64,000 bases of DNA from Bacteroidota bacterium (GTDB taxonomy: Bacteria > Bacteroidota > Bacteroidia > Chitinophagales > Chitinophagaceae): assembly GCA_013286315.1 (NCBI GenBank), contig JABDFX010000004.1, forward strand, positions 1 to 64,000, in the 5' to 3' direction. Positions 27,169-35,870 of this stretch are shown in pieces. A program made the translations under genes and the position numbers. The notes below the pieces were generated by a model. It was given only the letters and a program-made list of their open reading frames with translations, ran no database searches and had not been told where the DNA came from. Positions within the stretch are counted from its first letter, which is position 1; each line of letters begins with the position of its first letter.

Positions 27169-27441
27169 ATGCTTGTACAATTCAACCGTAATATTCAGTT
27201 TACAAAACTTATAAAGGCTGAAGGCCATTTAAGGGAGTTTAACTTTAGAAAAGTAAACGGCCTCATGGAAGAGTTATTTACAGTGGACGTCAGCGACGAC
27301 CGGGGAAACCGAATTATGTTCAAGATGCGCAAAGAGGGCAATGAATGGTTTATCACCACAGATAATCCCATCCCGGACTGGGTTAAGACCTACAGCAGCC
27401 GTTATAAAGAAGCTATCGAGGAAGAATTGAAAGTTTCCTGA
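27169..27441 (+). CDS. small conserved protein of unknown function
   Basis: A 90-residue cytoplasmic protein I do not recognise. It mixes beta-strand-like segments (LFTVDVSDDRGNRIMFKM) with a C-terminal charged helix (SSRYKEAIEEELK), and has no signal peptide or membrane segment. An inverted repeat AAGAATT-C-AATTCTT lies just before the start (27147-27161) and could be an operator. It is codirectional with, and 43 bases upstream of, the YdeI-like gene. Confidence 0.65.
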   Translation: MLVQFNRNIQFTKLIKAEGHLREFNFRKVNGLMEELFTVDVSDDRGNRIMFKMRKEGNEWFITTDNPIPDWVKTYSSRYKEAIEEELKVS

Positions 27442-27484
27442 CCCCTGTTTTCTCTTATATTTACAGGGAAGAGCTTTGATCTGC

Positions 27485-27997
27485 ATGGTTGAAATTTCCA
27501 CCACCATACTTCAATTTGCGGAAAAAGGAGAAAAGACCGGATGGTCTTATGTCTGCATTCCTTCGGACGTCGCGGAAAAATTAAAGCCCGGTTTCAAAAA
27601 ATCATTTCGTGTTAAAGGGAAACTGGACAATTACCCGATTGCCCGACAGGCACTTCTTCCAATGGGTAATGGTGAATTTATTTTACCGTTGAAAGCAGCC
27701 GTCAGGAAAGCCATTCATAAAAATAAAGGCGCGATGGTAAAACTAATACTGGAGGAAGATAACAGAGCATTAAAAGTTTCAGCCGAACTACTGGAATGTC
27801 TTTCAGATTCACCGAAGGCAGAAAAAAAATTCAAATCCTTACCCGTCTCTCATCAGATGTATTACAGTAACTGGATTGAATCGGCCAGGACAATCGGCAC
27901 GAAAGCCAAAAGAATCGGACTTACGATTGTTGCGATGGAAAAAAATCTGACGTATGGAGAGATGCTGAAAATGAATGCACAATCTGTTAATAAGTAA
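27485..27997 (+). CDS. DUF1905/YdeI-OmdA family protein
   Basis: A 170-residue protein from the ATG at 27485. The N-terminal half (GWSYVCIPSDVAEKLKPG, then VKGKLDNYPIARQALLPMGNG) is a DUF1905-type small beta barrel, and the C-terminal half (SPKAEKKFKSLPVSHQMYYSNWIESARTIGTKAKR) is the YdeI/OmpD-associated helical region. Such proteins are cytoplasmic and poorly characterised; the name reflects co-occurrence with an outer-membrane protein in Salmonella and stress phenotypes. A TTG at 27476 would add three residues. Confidence 0.8.
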   Translation: MVEISTTILQFAEKGEKTGWSYVCIPSDVAEKLKPGFKKSFRVKGKLDNYPIARQALLPMGNGEFILPLKAAVRKAIHKNKGAMVKLILEEDNRALKVSAELLECLSDSPKAEKKFKSLPVSHQMYYSNWIESARTIGTKAKRIGLTIVAMEKNLTYGEMLKMNAQSVNK

Positions 27998-28045
27998 GTT
28001 CTTGTAAGTATGCTTATAAACTATTAAATTTGATTAGATGCGTCG

Positions 28046-29062
28046 GTGGATGCTGTAGAAACCTCATTTGAAAACTTAAAATTCTCTGAATTGACTGAAA
28101 CGATCATCAACCTGGAAACCGTTAACCCGATTGAGTTTTTTGGTGTTAACAATGGCAAGTTAGATATCCTCAAAAAAAAATTTCCCCTTCTAAAAATTCT
28201 TTCACGCGGAACACAAATTAAACTAAGCGGAGCGCCGGAACAGGTGGAAACCGCAAAAGAGAAAATCGACCTCTTACTGCAGTATCTGGAGCGAAATGGT
28301 AGTCTGACGGAAAATTATTTCAACCAGATCCTGGGCGGAGATGACGCTGAGACGGTGGATCATTTTGTAGACAGAAACCCGAACGATATCCTCGTTTTCG
28401 GTCCCAATGGAAAAACTGTGCGTGCCAGAACGATTAACCAGAAAAAACTGGTTACTGCTTCTGAAAGAAATGATATTGTGTTTGCCATCGGGCCGGCCGG
28501 TACCGGTAAGACCTATACTGCTGTTGCGATGGCGGTCAGGGCCTTAAAAAATAAAATGGTCAAAAAGATTATTCTTACCCGGCCTGCTGTAGAAGCCGGT
28601 GAAAACCTGGGTTTCCTGCCCGGCGACCTGAAAGAAAAAATTGATCCTTATCTGCGACCTCTATACGATGCCCTGGATGACATGATTCCCGCGGACAAAC
28701 TCGGGTATTATATGACCACGCGCACGATAGAAATTGCACCATTGGCTTATATGCGTGGACGGACACTCGATAATGCGTTCATCATTCTGGATGAAGCACA
28801 GAATGCCACCGATCTTCAATTAAAGATGTTCCTGACACGTATTGGCGCGAGTGCAAAGGCAATTATAACAGGAGATCTGACGCAGATCGATCTTCCGAAA
28901 AATCAGAAAAGCGGTTTGGCCAAAGCACTATATATCCTCAAAGGAATTGAAGGCATTTCGCATATCGAGCTCGATGAGGAAGATGTGGTAAGGCATCGTT
29001 TGGTAAAAGCCATTATCAAAGCGTATGAAAAGGACAAAATTATTGAACAGGGAGGCGCATGA
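28046..29062 (+). CDS. PhoH-like ATPase
   Basis: A 338-residue cytoplasmic P-loop ATPase of the PhoH/PhoL type. An N-terminal KH-like region (about 25-80, LKILSRGTQIKLSG) precedes the ATPase with Walker A GPAGTGKTY (about 152-160), TRPAVEAGENLGFLPGD, and Walker B FIILDEAQNAT. PhoH proteins are linked to RNA processing together with YbeY. The start is GTG at 28046; the ATG at 28038 is in another frame and closes after six codons. The stop codon is followed at once by a heptamer array. Confidence 0.93.
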   Translation: MDAVETSFENLKFSELTETIINLETVNPIEFFGVNNGKLDILKKKFPLLKILSRGTQIKLSGAPEQVETAKEKIDLLLQYLERNGSLTENYFNQILGGDDAETVDHFVDRNPNDILVFGPNGKTVRARTINQKKLVTASERNDIVFAIGPAGTGKTYTAVAMAVRALKNKMVKKIILTRPAVEAGENLGFLPGDLKEKIDPYLRPLYDALDDMIPADKLGYYMTTRTIEIAPLAYMRGRTLDNAFIILDEAQNATDLQLKMFLTRIGASAKAIITGDLTQIDLPKNQKSGLAKALYILKGIEGISHIELDEEDVVRHRLVKAIIKAYEKDKIIEQGGA

Positions 29063-29104
29063 TAATAGTTAATAGTTAATAGTTAAGAGTTAAGAGTTAA
29101 TTGC
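29063..29104. repeat. heptamer array, 6 units of TAATAGT/TAAGAGT
   Basis: Six units in exact register (TAATAGT three times, TAAGAGT twice, TAATTGC) starting at the base after the TGA stop of the PhoH-like gene. Each unit contains TAA, closing all forward frames. A short hairpin GCCC-N8-GGGC (29103-29118) follows. The same unit in opposite orientation occurs at 57778-57812. Confidence 0.93.
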
Positions 29105-29131
29105 CCGATTAAATGGGCGATTCTTAAAAAA

Positions 29132-29542
29132 ATGATTCCGTTGAAAACCATTCTTGTCAGTTGTTTTCTTGCTTTCATCGTGGCGTGTAATGCGGGGAAA
29201 ACATTTACTCCGGCTGAAGATGCACAGGATGCGGGACGTCAGTTTATTCGTGCCTCTTTGGATGGTGATTATGAAAAAGCCCGCTTTTACCTGCTGAATG
29301 ATTCTATCAATCTTTTACTGATCAGCAAATGGCAGCAGGTATTTGATAAGATGGACCAAAACACACGTCAGCAGTACCGGGAGGCAAATATTCTTCCGAT
29401 TAATATCCATGCAATCAATGATTCGGTGACCACCTACACTTTTTCGAACAGTTTTCGTAAAGACACTACAACGGTTCATATTGTAAGAAAAAATGGAGAA
29501 TGGCTGGTAGATCTCAAAGAAATCCTGAATCATAAACATTAA
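29132..29542 (+). CDS. small lipoprotein with NTF2-like (DUF4878-type) domain
   Basis: A 136-residue predicted lipoprotein: signal ending in lipobox IVAC (Cys19), followed by AEDAQDAGRQFIRASLDGDYEKARFYLL, a pattern typical of DUF4878/NTF2-like folds, and ending with the strand VHIVRKNGEWLVDLKEIL. Members bind unknown ligands in the periplasm or at the inner face of the outer membrane. It lies between the PhoH-like gene and the pyrophosphatase, same strand. Confidence 0.75.
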   Translation: MIPLKTILVSCFLAFIVACNAGKTFTPAEDAQDAGRQFIRASLDGDYEKARFYLLNDSINLLLISKWQQVFDKMDQNTRQQYREANILPINIHAINDSVTTYTFSNSFRKDTTTVHIVRKNGEWLVDLKEILNHKH

Positions 29543-29608
29543 TTGGTTTCCTTCATTTGCTTTGTGCTATGATATCGAATGAGTAGGTTTGTGGCTTCAA
29601 CCCAACTT

Positions 29609-30178
29609 ATGAATAAGATGAATGTATCACATCCCTGGCATGGTGTCCCTTACGGAAGCCATGCGCCCAGAATTGTAAACGCTATAATCGAAATTCCCCA
29701 GGGCGCCCGCGCAAAATATGAAATTGACAAGGACAGCGGTTTACTAAAACTTGACAGGGTCATTTATTCTTCATTTTATTACCCGGTTAATTACGGATTT
29801 ATCCCCCAGACTTATGGAGATGACCGGGATCCGCTGGATATCCTGGTCATTACTTCCCTGCCCGTTGTTCCTCTCTGTCTGATGGAAGCCAAAGTACTTG
29901 GCGTTATGCAAATGATCGACAATGGTGACGGAGATGATAAGATCATTGCAGTGGCAGCCAAAGATCCTGGTGTGAACCATTATAACAATATTGAGGAGTT
30001 ACCCAAACATTTTTTTGATGAGCTAAGGCATTTCTTTGAAGAATATAAAAAACTGGAAAACAAAGCTGTTAAGGTGGAAGAATTCCAGGACAAGACCATG
30101 GCTTTGAAAGTGATAGAAAATGCGATTGCATTTTATAAACAGGAATTTGGCGAAAAAAGCCTAACTCCCAGAGCCTAA
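29609..30178 (+). CDS. ppa: inorganic pyrophosphatase (family I)
   Basis: A soluble Mg-dependent enzyme hydrolysing pyrophosphate. Family I features: VNAIIEIPQGARAKYEIDKDSG, SSFYYPVNYGFIPQTYGDDRDPLDILV with the metal-binding DxxDPLD signature, and the later DGDDKIIAV and AAKDP segments. The frame opens at 29579, but MNKMNVSHPWHGVPYG starting at 29609 (or 29618) matches family starts better. It is about 189 residues, normal length. Codirectional with the preceding lipoprotein but separated by 66 bases. Confidence 0.95.
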   Translation: MNKMNVSHPWHGVPYGSHAPRIVNAIIEIPQGARAKYEIDKDSGLLKLDRVIYSSFYYPVNYGFIPQTYGDDRDPLDILVITSLPVVPLCLMEAKVLGVMQMIDNGDGDDKIIAVAAKDPGVNHYNNIEELPKHFFDELRHFFEEYKKLENKAVKVEEFQDKTMALKVIENAIAFYKQEFGEKSLTPRA

Positions 30179-30235
30179 AGCTTAGCTATGTAAATAACAG
30201 ATTTCTGCATCTTAAGTGAAAGTTGGTTTATTATC

Positions 30236-30802
30236 GTGCATCCTACCTCTTATACCCGGTTGACAGATCAGGAAATATTAAAACATTTTTACGCTGATCA
30301 TAATAATGAATGGCTTGGTACCCTGTTGGAAAGATATACCATGCTGCTATATGGCGTATCCATGAAGTATTTGAAAAACCCTGAAGAGGCAAGGGATGCG
30401 GTACAGCAGATTTTTTTGAAGGCTATTACTGAGTTGCATAAATATGAAGTTAGCTATTTCAGTTCCTGGCTTTATATGATAGCAAAGAATCATTGCCTGA
30501 TGCAGTTAAGGAACCGGCGACACGGCATTTCTGTAGATCTTGTGAACGAACCTGTGTCGGAAATAAACGATCCGGATCCACTGCAGGACGATGGGCTTTT
30601 AAGGAATTTGGAAGAGGCGTTGCAGCATCTGAATTCCGAACAGAAAACATGCATCAGGATGTTTTACCTGGAAAAAAAATCCTACCAGGCAATTGCATCA
30701 GAAACCGGTTTTAATTTATTGCAGGTGAAAAGTTATCTTCAGAACGGAAAGAGAAACCTGCGTATCCTGTTGGAAAAGAAAATAGATCATTCAGACGAAT
30801 AA
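30236..30802 (+). CDS. ECF-type sigma-70 family RNA polymerase sigma factor
   Basis: A 188-residue sigma factor with region 2 (EARDAVQQIFLKAITELHKYEVSYFSSWLYMIAKNHC, about 55-92) and region 4 helix-turn-helix (KTCIRMFYLEKKSYQAIASETG, about 140-162), and no region 3. It begins at a GTG. It is followed after one base by a gene for a small protein with a single C-terminal membrane segment, a plausible anti-sigma partner. Target promoters are unknown. Confidence 0.9.
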   Translation: MHPTSYTRLTDQEILKHFYADHNNEWLGTLLERYTMLLYGVSMKYLKNPEEARDAVQQIFLKAITELHKYEVSYFSSWLYMIAKNHCLMQLRNRRHGISVDLVNEPVSEINDPDPLQDDGLLRNLEEALQHLNSEQKTCIRMFYLEKKSYQAIASETGFNLLQVKSYLQNGKRNLRILLEKKIDHSDE

Positions 30803-30803
30803 C

Positions 30804-31154
30804 ATGAGTGAAGAGATCAACGAAATGAACAATTCTGAAAATAAACTTCCTGATTCACTGGATGATCATCTGCGTACGATGATGGCGGAAAAGGAATTGA
30901 ATCGTTTCCGGGAACAACTGCCGGCAGAATTTCTATCTGACGCTTCAGAGGGGCTCAACCAATTAAAGGATAACAAACAACTTGAATCTGTTTTACAAAA
31001 CTTGAACCAGCAGATGCATCGTCAGCTGGCTTATAAGAAAGTGCATAAACGAAAAAGGTCCATCGGAGACCTGTCCTGGAGTTACTGGGCTATTATAATC
31101 ATTCTCCTTCTCAGCATGGTCGGATACATAATCGTTCGAATGCTGATTCATTAG
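30804..31154 (+). CDS. small tail-anchored protein, candidate anti-sigma factor
   Basis: A 116-residue protein with a hydrophilic, helical N-terminal part of about 90 residues and one hydrophobic segment at the extreme C-terminus (YWAIIIILLLSMVGYIIVRML). No zinc-finger HxxxCxxC motif is present, so it is not a ZAS-type anti-sigma factor by sequence. Its start is one base after the sigma gene stop, which is the arrangement of sigma/anti-sigma pairs; the role is inferred from position only. A heptamer array begins two bases after its stop codon. Confidence 0.7.
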   Translation: MSEEINEMNNSENKLPDSLDDHLRTMMAEKELNRFREQLPAEFLSDASEGLNQLKDNKQLESVLQNLNQQMHRQLAYKKVHKRKRSIGDLSWSYWAIIIILLLSMVGYIIVRMLIH

Positions 31155-31156
31155 GC

Positions 31157-31198
31157 CTGAAGATGGAGCATGAAGCATGAGGCTTGAGGCCCGAAGTA
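31157..31198. repeat. degenerate heptamer array (TGAAGCA/TGAGGCT type)
   Basis: Six 7-base units: CTGAAGA, TGGAGCA, TGAAGCA, TGAGGCT, TGAGGCC, CGAAGTA. It starts right after the stop of the tail-anchored protein gene. A related array in opposite orientation lies at 31268-31295 before the stop of the convergent gene. Confidence 0.8.
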
Positions 31199-31267
31199 GT
31201 TTGGATTGGTTTAATAGATTCACCGGCAAACTCCTGAGGAAGATATGCTGTTCGATTTGTGCTTAAA

Positions 31268-31295
31268 GTCTCACGCATCAGGCATCCCGCTCTAT
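31268..31295. repeat. degenerate heptamer array, inverted partner
   Basis: Units GTCTCAC, GCATCAG, GCATCCC, GCTCTAT in 7-base register. It is the opposite-strand counterpart of 31157-31198, so the two could form an imperfect long-range hairpin. The TAG stop of the leftward gene (31292-31294) lies in the last unit. Confidence 0.65.
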
Positions 31296-32392
31296 TGATA
31301 CTGTATATAAACAGGCTTGGGTTTCAACCGCATCACTTCAGTTGGGGTCATCATATTACTGCCGGCCTCCCGGTAATCATTCTTATAGAATAATTTGAAA
31401 CCAGTAAACTGAACCGGCTCCTTTGAAACATACTCCCGGTACGTGGTTAATTTACGTTCTTTGGCACCCCACCCGTCCATATCTACCACCACCTGCACTT
31501 CCGGAGTCGGCTTGATATTTTTATAGTTCCTGATCATCGCCTGGGTAAAACGGTGAACTACCAGTATTTTGGGTGGAAGCTGATTTGTCTTTGCAAGGTT
31601 TGCGAGGTACTGTATGGTAAAGTTGATATCAGAGTCATTCATGGTTCCTATCACAGAACCTGGTTTTTTGCCTGTTTTCATAGAAAATTCAGGGTCTATT
31701 CCAAGGTGAACCTGGGGCATCTTCAGATAAGGCTCCAGCATGGGAACCTCTTCCTGAACCGTGCTCATACCTACCTGGATATCGAGAAATACCAGAGCAT
31801 TTATCCTGGCGGCCATTCGTATGAGGGAATCAATTTGTTTAAATGGCATGCGCAGCCTGTATTTATTTCCTTTGCCGGGATATCCCTGAGCTGTAACGGC
31901 AATATAATGCAAGGCTGGACGAACCGGAACTGTTGAATCAGCAGCCTGCCATTTCTTTAATTCTGCGTTCAATTTGGCAAACATGGTATCAGTAGGGTAT
32001 TCTCCCAAAACCCCCATTTTCTTCGAATAGAAATTGCCATAAAATGCAATCACACGGCTAAATGGGAAAATGGCCCCCGGCATAGGGTATTTTAATTTGA
32101 CAGGCCACCGTCCGGAGCTATCCCCGTTACTTAATGCATGATTCAGCTGATCATATTTAATCGTATCCAGTACAACCGGCTGGAGATTTAATTTCCGGGA
32201 TGAGTCGGCATTTCCAATCGTATCCCTGCCATTTGTCAGTAACTCACTGGAATTCCGGCGAAACAGGTTTCCTGAACCAAAAGCCTGGTAAAAGTATAAT
32301 CCGGTCAATCCGGAGCAAACGACAAAGAGTATAACAATATACTGCTTCTTAAAAATGCCGGGTTTTCCAGCTGTCTTCGGAGAAAAATGCAT
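31292..32392 (-). CDS. membrane-anchored conserved protein, TIM-barrel-like, function unknown
   Basis: A 366-residue protein with an N-terminal signal anchor (QYIVILFVVCSGLTGLYFY, about 17-35) and an exported domain of about 290 residues. Characteristic segments are VIAFYGNFYSKKMGVLGEYP, LHYIAVTAQGYPG, ALVFLDIQVG, HLGIDPEFSM, PPKILVVHRFT and VVVDMDGWGAKERKL. From memory these match a family of actinobacterial secreted lipoproteins with the same LDIQ.G, DPEW and VVHQF blocks; the alternating strand/acid pattern suggests a TIM barrel, perhaps hydrolase-derived. I cannot assign an activity. It is convergent with the sigma/anti-sigma pair. Confidence 0.75.
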   Translation of the reverse strand: MHFSPKTAGKPGIFKKQYIVILFVVCSGLTGLYFYQAFGSGNLFRRNSSELLTNGRDTIGNADSSRKLNLQPVVLDTIKYDQLNHALSNGDSSGRWPVKLKYPMPGAIFPFSRVIAFYGNFYSKKMGVLGEYPTDTMFAKLNAELKKWQAADSTVPVRPALHYIAVTAQGYPGKGNKYRLRMPFKQIDSLIRMAARINALVFLDIQVGMSTVQEEVPMLEPYLKMPQVHLGIDPEFSMKTGKKPGSVIGTMNDSDINFTIQYLANLAKTNQLPPKILVVHRFTQAMIRNYKNIKPTPEVQVVVDMDGWGAKERKLTTYREYVSKEPVQFTGFKLFYKNDYREAGSNMMTPTEVMRLKPKPVYIQYQ

Positions 32393-32472
32393 AGGGATGT
32401 AGATTATCGACGGATATTTTATGATCTATAACCAAAACGTTTTTAGCAAGGCTTTATTTTAAGTTGAATCTG

Positions 32473-34101
32473 TTAAAAAACCATTTTTTTATACCAGTTT
32501 ATCAATCCATTTGTTGACCCATCATGAGATGAGGTTTCTTCGTTGTTTTTAAGCTCCGGTAATATTTTTCCTGCAAGTTCCTTACCCAGTTCCACACCCC
32601 ATTGATCAAAGGAGTAGATATTCCATATTACACCCTGAACAAATATCTTATGTTCATATAGCGCAATTAGCTGACCAAGGGTGTAGGGAGTAATCGCTTT
32701 AATGAAAAATGAGTTGGTGGGCCTGTTGCCACTGAAAAATTTAAAGGGGATCAAGTCTGGTTTCACCTTCGCAGCCAGCAGCTCTTCAGGTGTCCTGCCA
32801 TTCATAAGGGCTTCGGTTTGAGCAAAAAAATTGGATAGCAATTTAGCGTGATGATCGGCGAGTGGATTATGACTGATTGCCGGTGCTATAAAATCACAAG
32901 GTATCAAAACAGTCCCCTGGTGGATCAGCTGGTAAAAAGCATGCTGACCATTCGTGCCCGGTTCTCCCCAAACCACAGGGCCCGTTGAATAAGTTACGGG
33001 AACCCCGTTTCGGTCTACAGACTTGCCGTTACTTTCCATATTTCCCTGTTGGAAATAAGCAGCAAACCTGTGCATATATTGATCATATGGCAGGATGGCT
33101 TCTGTTTGTGAGCCAAAAAAATTTCGATACCAGACCCCAAGCAGTGCCATGATGACCGGTATGTTTTTCTCAAATGGAGCGTTTTTAAAATGTTTGTCTG
33201 CCGCATGAGCACCCTGAAGCATTTCCTCAAATCTTGGATAACTGATCATAAGGACAATGGATAGCCCGATTGCACTCCAAAGGGAATATCGTCCTCCCAC
33301 CCAATCCCAGAAAACAAACATATTCGAGCGATCGATGCCAAATTTTACAACCTCAGCTTCATTGGTGGACAGAGCAACAAAATGTTTAGCGATATGTGCC
33401 TCATCCCCTGCGGACTTTAAAAACCATTCTCTTGCGCTATAAGCATTCGTCATGGTTTCCTGCGTCGTAAAAGTCTTTGATGCTATGAGAAAGAGAGTTT
33501 CTTCCGGATTTATTTTTTTAAGTGTTTCGACGATCTGGGTTGCATCAACATTTGAAACAAAATATGCCTCCATGCCATCGATCCAATAATATTTTAATGC
33601 TTCTGTTACCATGACTGGTCCCAGATCGCTGCCACCTATACCGATATTAACAATATTCCTGATAGGTTTGCCGCTGTAACCCCTCCATTCACCAGAATGA
33701 ATTTTTTGGCTGAAGGATTTCATGTGTTCCAGCTCCTTCCTTACTTCCGGCATTACATCCTTGCCATCGGAATAAACAGGTTCGCCGGAAAAATTTCTTA
33801 ACGCCGTGTGTAAGACAGAGCGGTTTTCCGTGTGGTTTATTTTTTCTCCTGAAAACATAGCCTGTTGGGCTTCCCAGACTTTGCACTCCGCAGCCAGATC
33901 CAACAAATGTGCAAAAGTTTCCTCATTCACCAGATTCTTCGAATAATCAAACAGGATATCTCCAAAAATAACTGAGCAACGCTGGAATCTTTCCCGGTCT
34001 TCGGTGAAAAGACTTTTCATCTGAATTCCTTTCATATACTGCTGGTCTGCCTGCAATTTTTTCCAGGCCAGGGTTTCTACAGGGGAAATATTTGGGAACA
34101 T
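32473..34101 (-). CDS. pgi: glucose-6-phosphate isomerase
   Basis: A 542-residue cytoplasmic enzyme interconverting glucose 6-phosphate and fructose 6-phosphate. Recognisable are [13 protein letters not shown] (sugar-phosphate loop), [27 protein letters not shown] (signature 1), the catalytic Glu region [11 protein letters not shown], and the C-terminal signature [13 protein letters not shown] with a nearby Lys. Length is that of the large bacterial/eukaryotic form. Monocistronic, with a TAATTTTG promoter box upstream. Confidence 0.97.
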   Translation of the reverse strand: MFPNISPVETLAWKKLQADQQYMKGIQMKSLFTEDRERFQRCSVIFGDILFDYSKNLVNEETFAHLLDLAAECKVWEAQQAMFSGEKINHTENRSVLHTALRNFSGEPVYSDGKDVMPEVRKELEHMKSFSQKIHSGEWRGYSGKPIRNIVNIGIGGSDLGPVMVTEALKYYWIDGMEAYFVSNVDATQIVETLKKINPEETLFLIASKTFTTQETMTNAYSAREWFLKSAGDEAHIAKHFVALSTNEAEVVKFGIDRSNMFVFWDWVGGRYSLWSAIGLSIVLMISYPRFEEMLQGAHAADKHFKNAPFEKNIPVIMALLGVWYRNFFGSQTEAILPYDQYMHRFAAYFQQGNMESNGKSVDRNGVPVTYSTGPVVWGEPGTNGQHAFYQLIHQGTVLIPCDFIAPAISHNPLADHHAKLLSNFFAQTEALMNGRTPEELLAAKVKPDLIPFKFFSGNRPTNSFFIKAITPYTLGQLIALYEHKIFVQGVIWNIYSFDQWGVELGKELAGKILPELKNNEETSSHDGSTNGLINWYKKMVF

Positions 34102-34130
34102 ATTGGCAGGGTTGGCTTTTTGTTTGCTAA

Positions 34131-34138
34131 CAAAATTA
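34131..34138 (-). promoter_or_regulatory. TAATTTTG -7 promoter box for pgi
   Basis: Full match to TAnnTTTG on the minus strand, ending 30 bases before the pgi ATG. No -33 TTG at the expected spacing is clear. Confidence 0.45.
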
Positions 34139-34194
34139 CGATTTGAATGTTGTTATTGGGCGAGTATTGAATTCACATTTTAAAAACATCTTTT

Positions 34195-34413
34195 ATGAGT
34201 CAGGCCTTTGTTAGAGAAAATGATGAAATGTTGTTGCAGGATGTCTCTCCTTCTATTACTGCCCTGATCATGTATCTGACCAGGGAAAATAATGGAATCC
34301 GCATTTATGAAAAACACCGGGTGAAGGATAACGAACATAATCGTGAAGTACATGTTATGAGTAACGGGCTTTCCTATGCAAAGGACAAAGATTCAAAATG
34401 GTACATCATTTAA
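34195..34413 (+). CDS. small conserved protein of unknown function
   Basis: A 72-residue, mixed alpha/beta cytoplasmic protein (SPSITALIMYLTRENNGIRIYEK near the middle, ending SKWYII). I do not recognise a named family; its composition and good start support a real gene. It is divergent from pgi, and its TAA stop is followed directly by a heptamer array that fills the whole gap to the convergent threonine aldolase. Confidence 0.65.
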   Translation: MSQAFVRENDEMLLQDVSPSITALIMYLTRENNGIRIYEKHRVKDNEHNREVHVMSNGLSYAKDKDSKWYII

Positions 34414-34455
34414 GCTTAAAGCGTAACGCTTAACGCCTAACGCGTAAGGCTTAAA
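34414..34455. repeat. heptamer array, 6 units, spanning stop to stop
   Basis: Units GCTTAAA, GCGTAAC, GCTTAAC, GCCTAAC, GCGTAAG, GCTTAAA in exact register. The first unit begins at the base after the TAA of the rightward gene, and the last contains the TAA (minus strand, 34451-34453) of the leftward threonine aldolase gene. There is no other intergenic sequence. Confidence 0.95.
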
Positions 34456-35473
34456 GCTGCATCTGATCAAGTGTTTCCAGAAAATGATCCACCATCGCGC
34501 TGCTAATATCAAGATGAGTTACAATGCGCAGGCGTTTGTCGGATATCGTTAGTAAGAGGATTTCTTTTTGTTTTAGAGAGGTAATAAAGCCTTTTGGATC
34601 CTTTCCATCAATTAACTCAAAAATAACCAGGTTGGTTTCTACAGGTAAAATCTTTTTTACCAGCGGATGCTTTTGAAGCGCTTCGCCGATCCTTTTGGCA
34701 TGCTGATGATCCGTAGCCAGTCTTTCAACATGATGGTCCAGGGCATATAAAGCAGTTGCAGCCAGAAAACCCGCCTGCCGCATACCTCCTCCAAATACTT
34801 TGCGCACTCTGATCGCCTGTCGAATAAAGGTTTGGGTTCCCAGTAATATACTACCAGCCGGGCATCCGAGCCCTTTGTTAAAGCAAACCGAGATGCTGTG
34901 GAATAGTTTTCCAAATTCTGCTGCCTTTTCATTTTTTGCTACGAGTGCATTATATAAACGTGCCCCATCGAGGTGCAGCTTGAGGTGATGTTCATCGCAA
35001 ACTGTTCTGATCCTTTCTATTTCTTCCAGTTCGTAACAACTTCCTCCTCCCCGGTTCGAAGTGTTTTCAAGACATACCAGCGAACTATGGGATTTATGTG
35101 CATCATCCGGATTAATGGACGCTAAAACCTGCCGGGCATTGATTCGACCCCTGTCTCCCGCCAGCGTTTTTGTCTGACAACCTGCATTAAAGGCTATGCC
35201 ACCACCTTCATAATAATATACATGAGATTCCTGTTCACAAATCACTTCGTCGCCAGGTCTGGTATGACTGGCAATTGCCACCTGATTTGACATGGTTCCG
35301 CTGGCACACCAGAGTGCGGATTCCATATTAAATATTGCTGCCATCTTTTTTTCCAACTGGTTCACAGTCGGATCTTCCCTGAACACATCGTCACCCACAT
35401 CAGCTTTTAACATGGCGTCCAGCATCTGCGGAGTTGGTTTTGTAACCGTGTCCGAACGGAAATCAATGATCAT
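34451..35473 (-). CDS. low-specificity L-threonine aldolase
   Basis: A 340-residue PLP enzyme cleaving threonine/allo-threonine to glycine and acetaldehyde. The N-terminus IDFRSDTVTKPTPQML is diagnostic. Other blocks: GDDVFREDPTVNQLE, LENTSNRGGGSCY, LHLDGARLYNA (Asp binding the pyridine nitrogen) and the PLP Lys in CFNKGLGCPAGS. Cytoplasmic, normal length. The stop codon falls in the adjacent heptamer array. Confidence 0.95.
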   Translation of the reverse strand: MIIDFRSDTVTKPTPQMLDAMLKADVGDDVFREDPTVNQLEKKMAAIFNMESALWCASGTMSNQVAIASHTRPGDEVICEQESHVYYYEGGGIAFNAGCQTKTLAGDRGRINARQVLASINPDDAHKSHSSLVCLENTSNRGGGSCYELEEIERIRTVCDEHHLKLHLDGARLYNALVAKNEKAAEFGKLFHSISVCFNKGLGCPAGSILLGTQTFIRQAIRVRKVFGGGMRQAGFLAATALYALDHHVERLATDHQHAKRIGEALQKHPLVKKILPVETNLVIFELIDGKDPKGFITSLKQKEILLLTISDKRLRIVTHLDISSAMVDHFLETLDQMQL

Positions 35474-35551
35474 ATTTTATTATGTTAAGCTAAATTTTCC
35501 GCATGTCCGATGGCATGAAGATTGAAATGATAAGGTATAAAATTAAGTACT

Positions 35552-35767
35552 ATGGACAATTTAATTGTGAAAGGAACCTGGAATACGGTAAAAGGAAAAT
35601 TAAAGCAAGCCTATGGCAATCTGACAGATGATGATCTGAAATATGAAGAAGGAAAAGATGACGAATTATTGGGTCGTCTGCAACAAAAAACTGGAAAAAC
35701 AAAAGACGATCTGAGAAAATGGTTTAAATCTAATACTGTATCCGGTTCAGAAAAAAGCACTATATAG
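35552..35767 (+). CDS. CsbD family stress-response protein
   Basis: A 71-residue hydrophilic CsbD-like protein ([40 protein letters not shown]). The family is small, abundant and general-stress induced in many bacteria; molecular function is unknown. Its own intrinsic terminator follows, so it is monocistronic. The protein has a fairly complete CsbD domain over residues 3-56. Confidence 0.92.
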   Translation: MDNLIVKGTWNTVKGKLKQAYGNLTDDDLKYEEGKDDELLGRLQQKTGKTKDDLRKWFKSNTVSGSEKSTI

Positions 35768-35789
35768 ATAGTGTGACTTTACTTTCGGG

Positions 35790-35821
35790 CCCTTCCGGAA
35801 AATACCGGAAGGGTTTTTTTA
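35790..35821 (+). terminator. intrinsic terminator of the csbD-like gene
   Basis: CCCTTCCGG (35790-35798) pairs with CCGGAAGGG (35805-35813) around a 6-base loop, followed by seven or more T. It lies 22 bases after the stop codon. Confidence 0.93.
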
Positions 35822-35870
35822 TCGTTTCGACCATCCCCTATATGTAAATGAATCTTTAACTTGCATCCCT

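Noticed and set aside
28038-28058. ATG at 28038 as start of the PhoH-like gene
   Set aside because: It is out of frame and reaches a stop after six codons; the GTG at 28046 is in frame.
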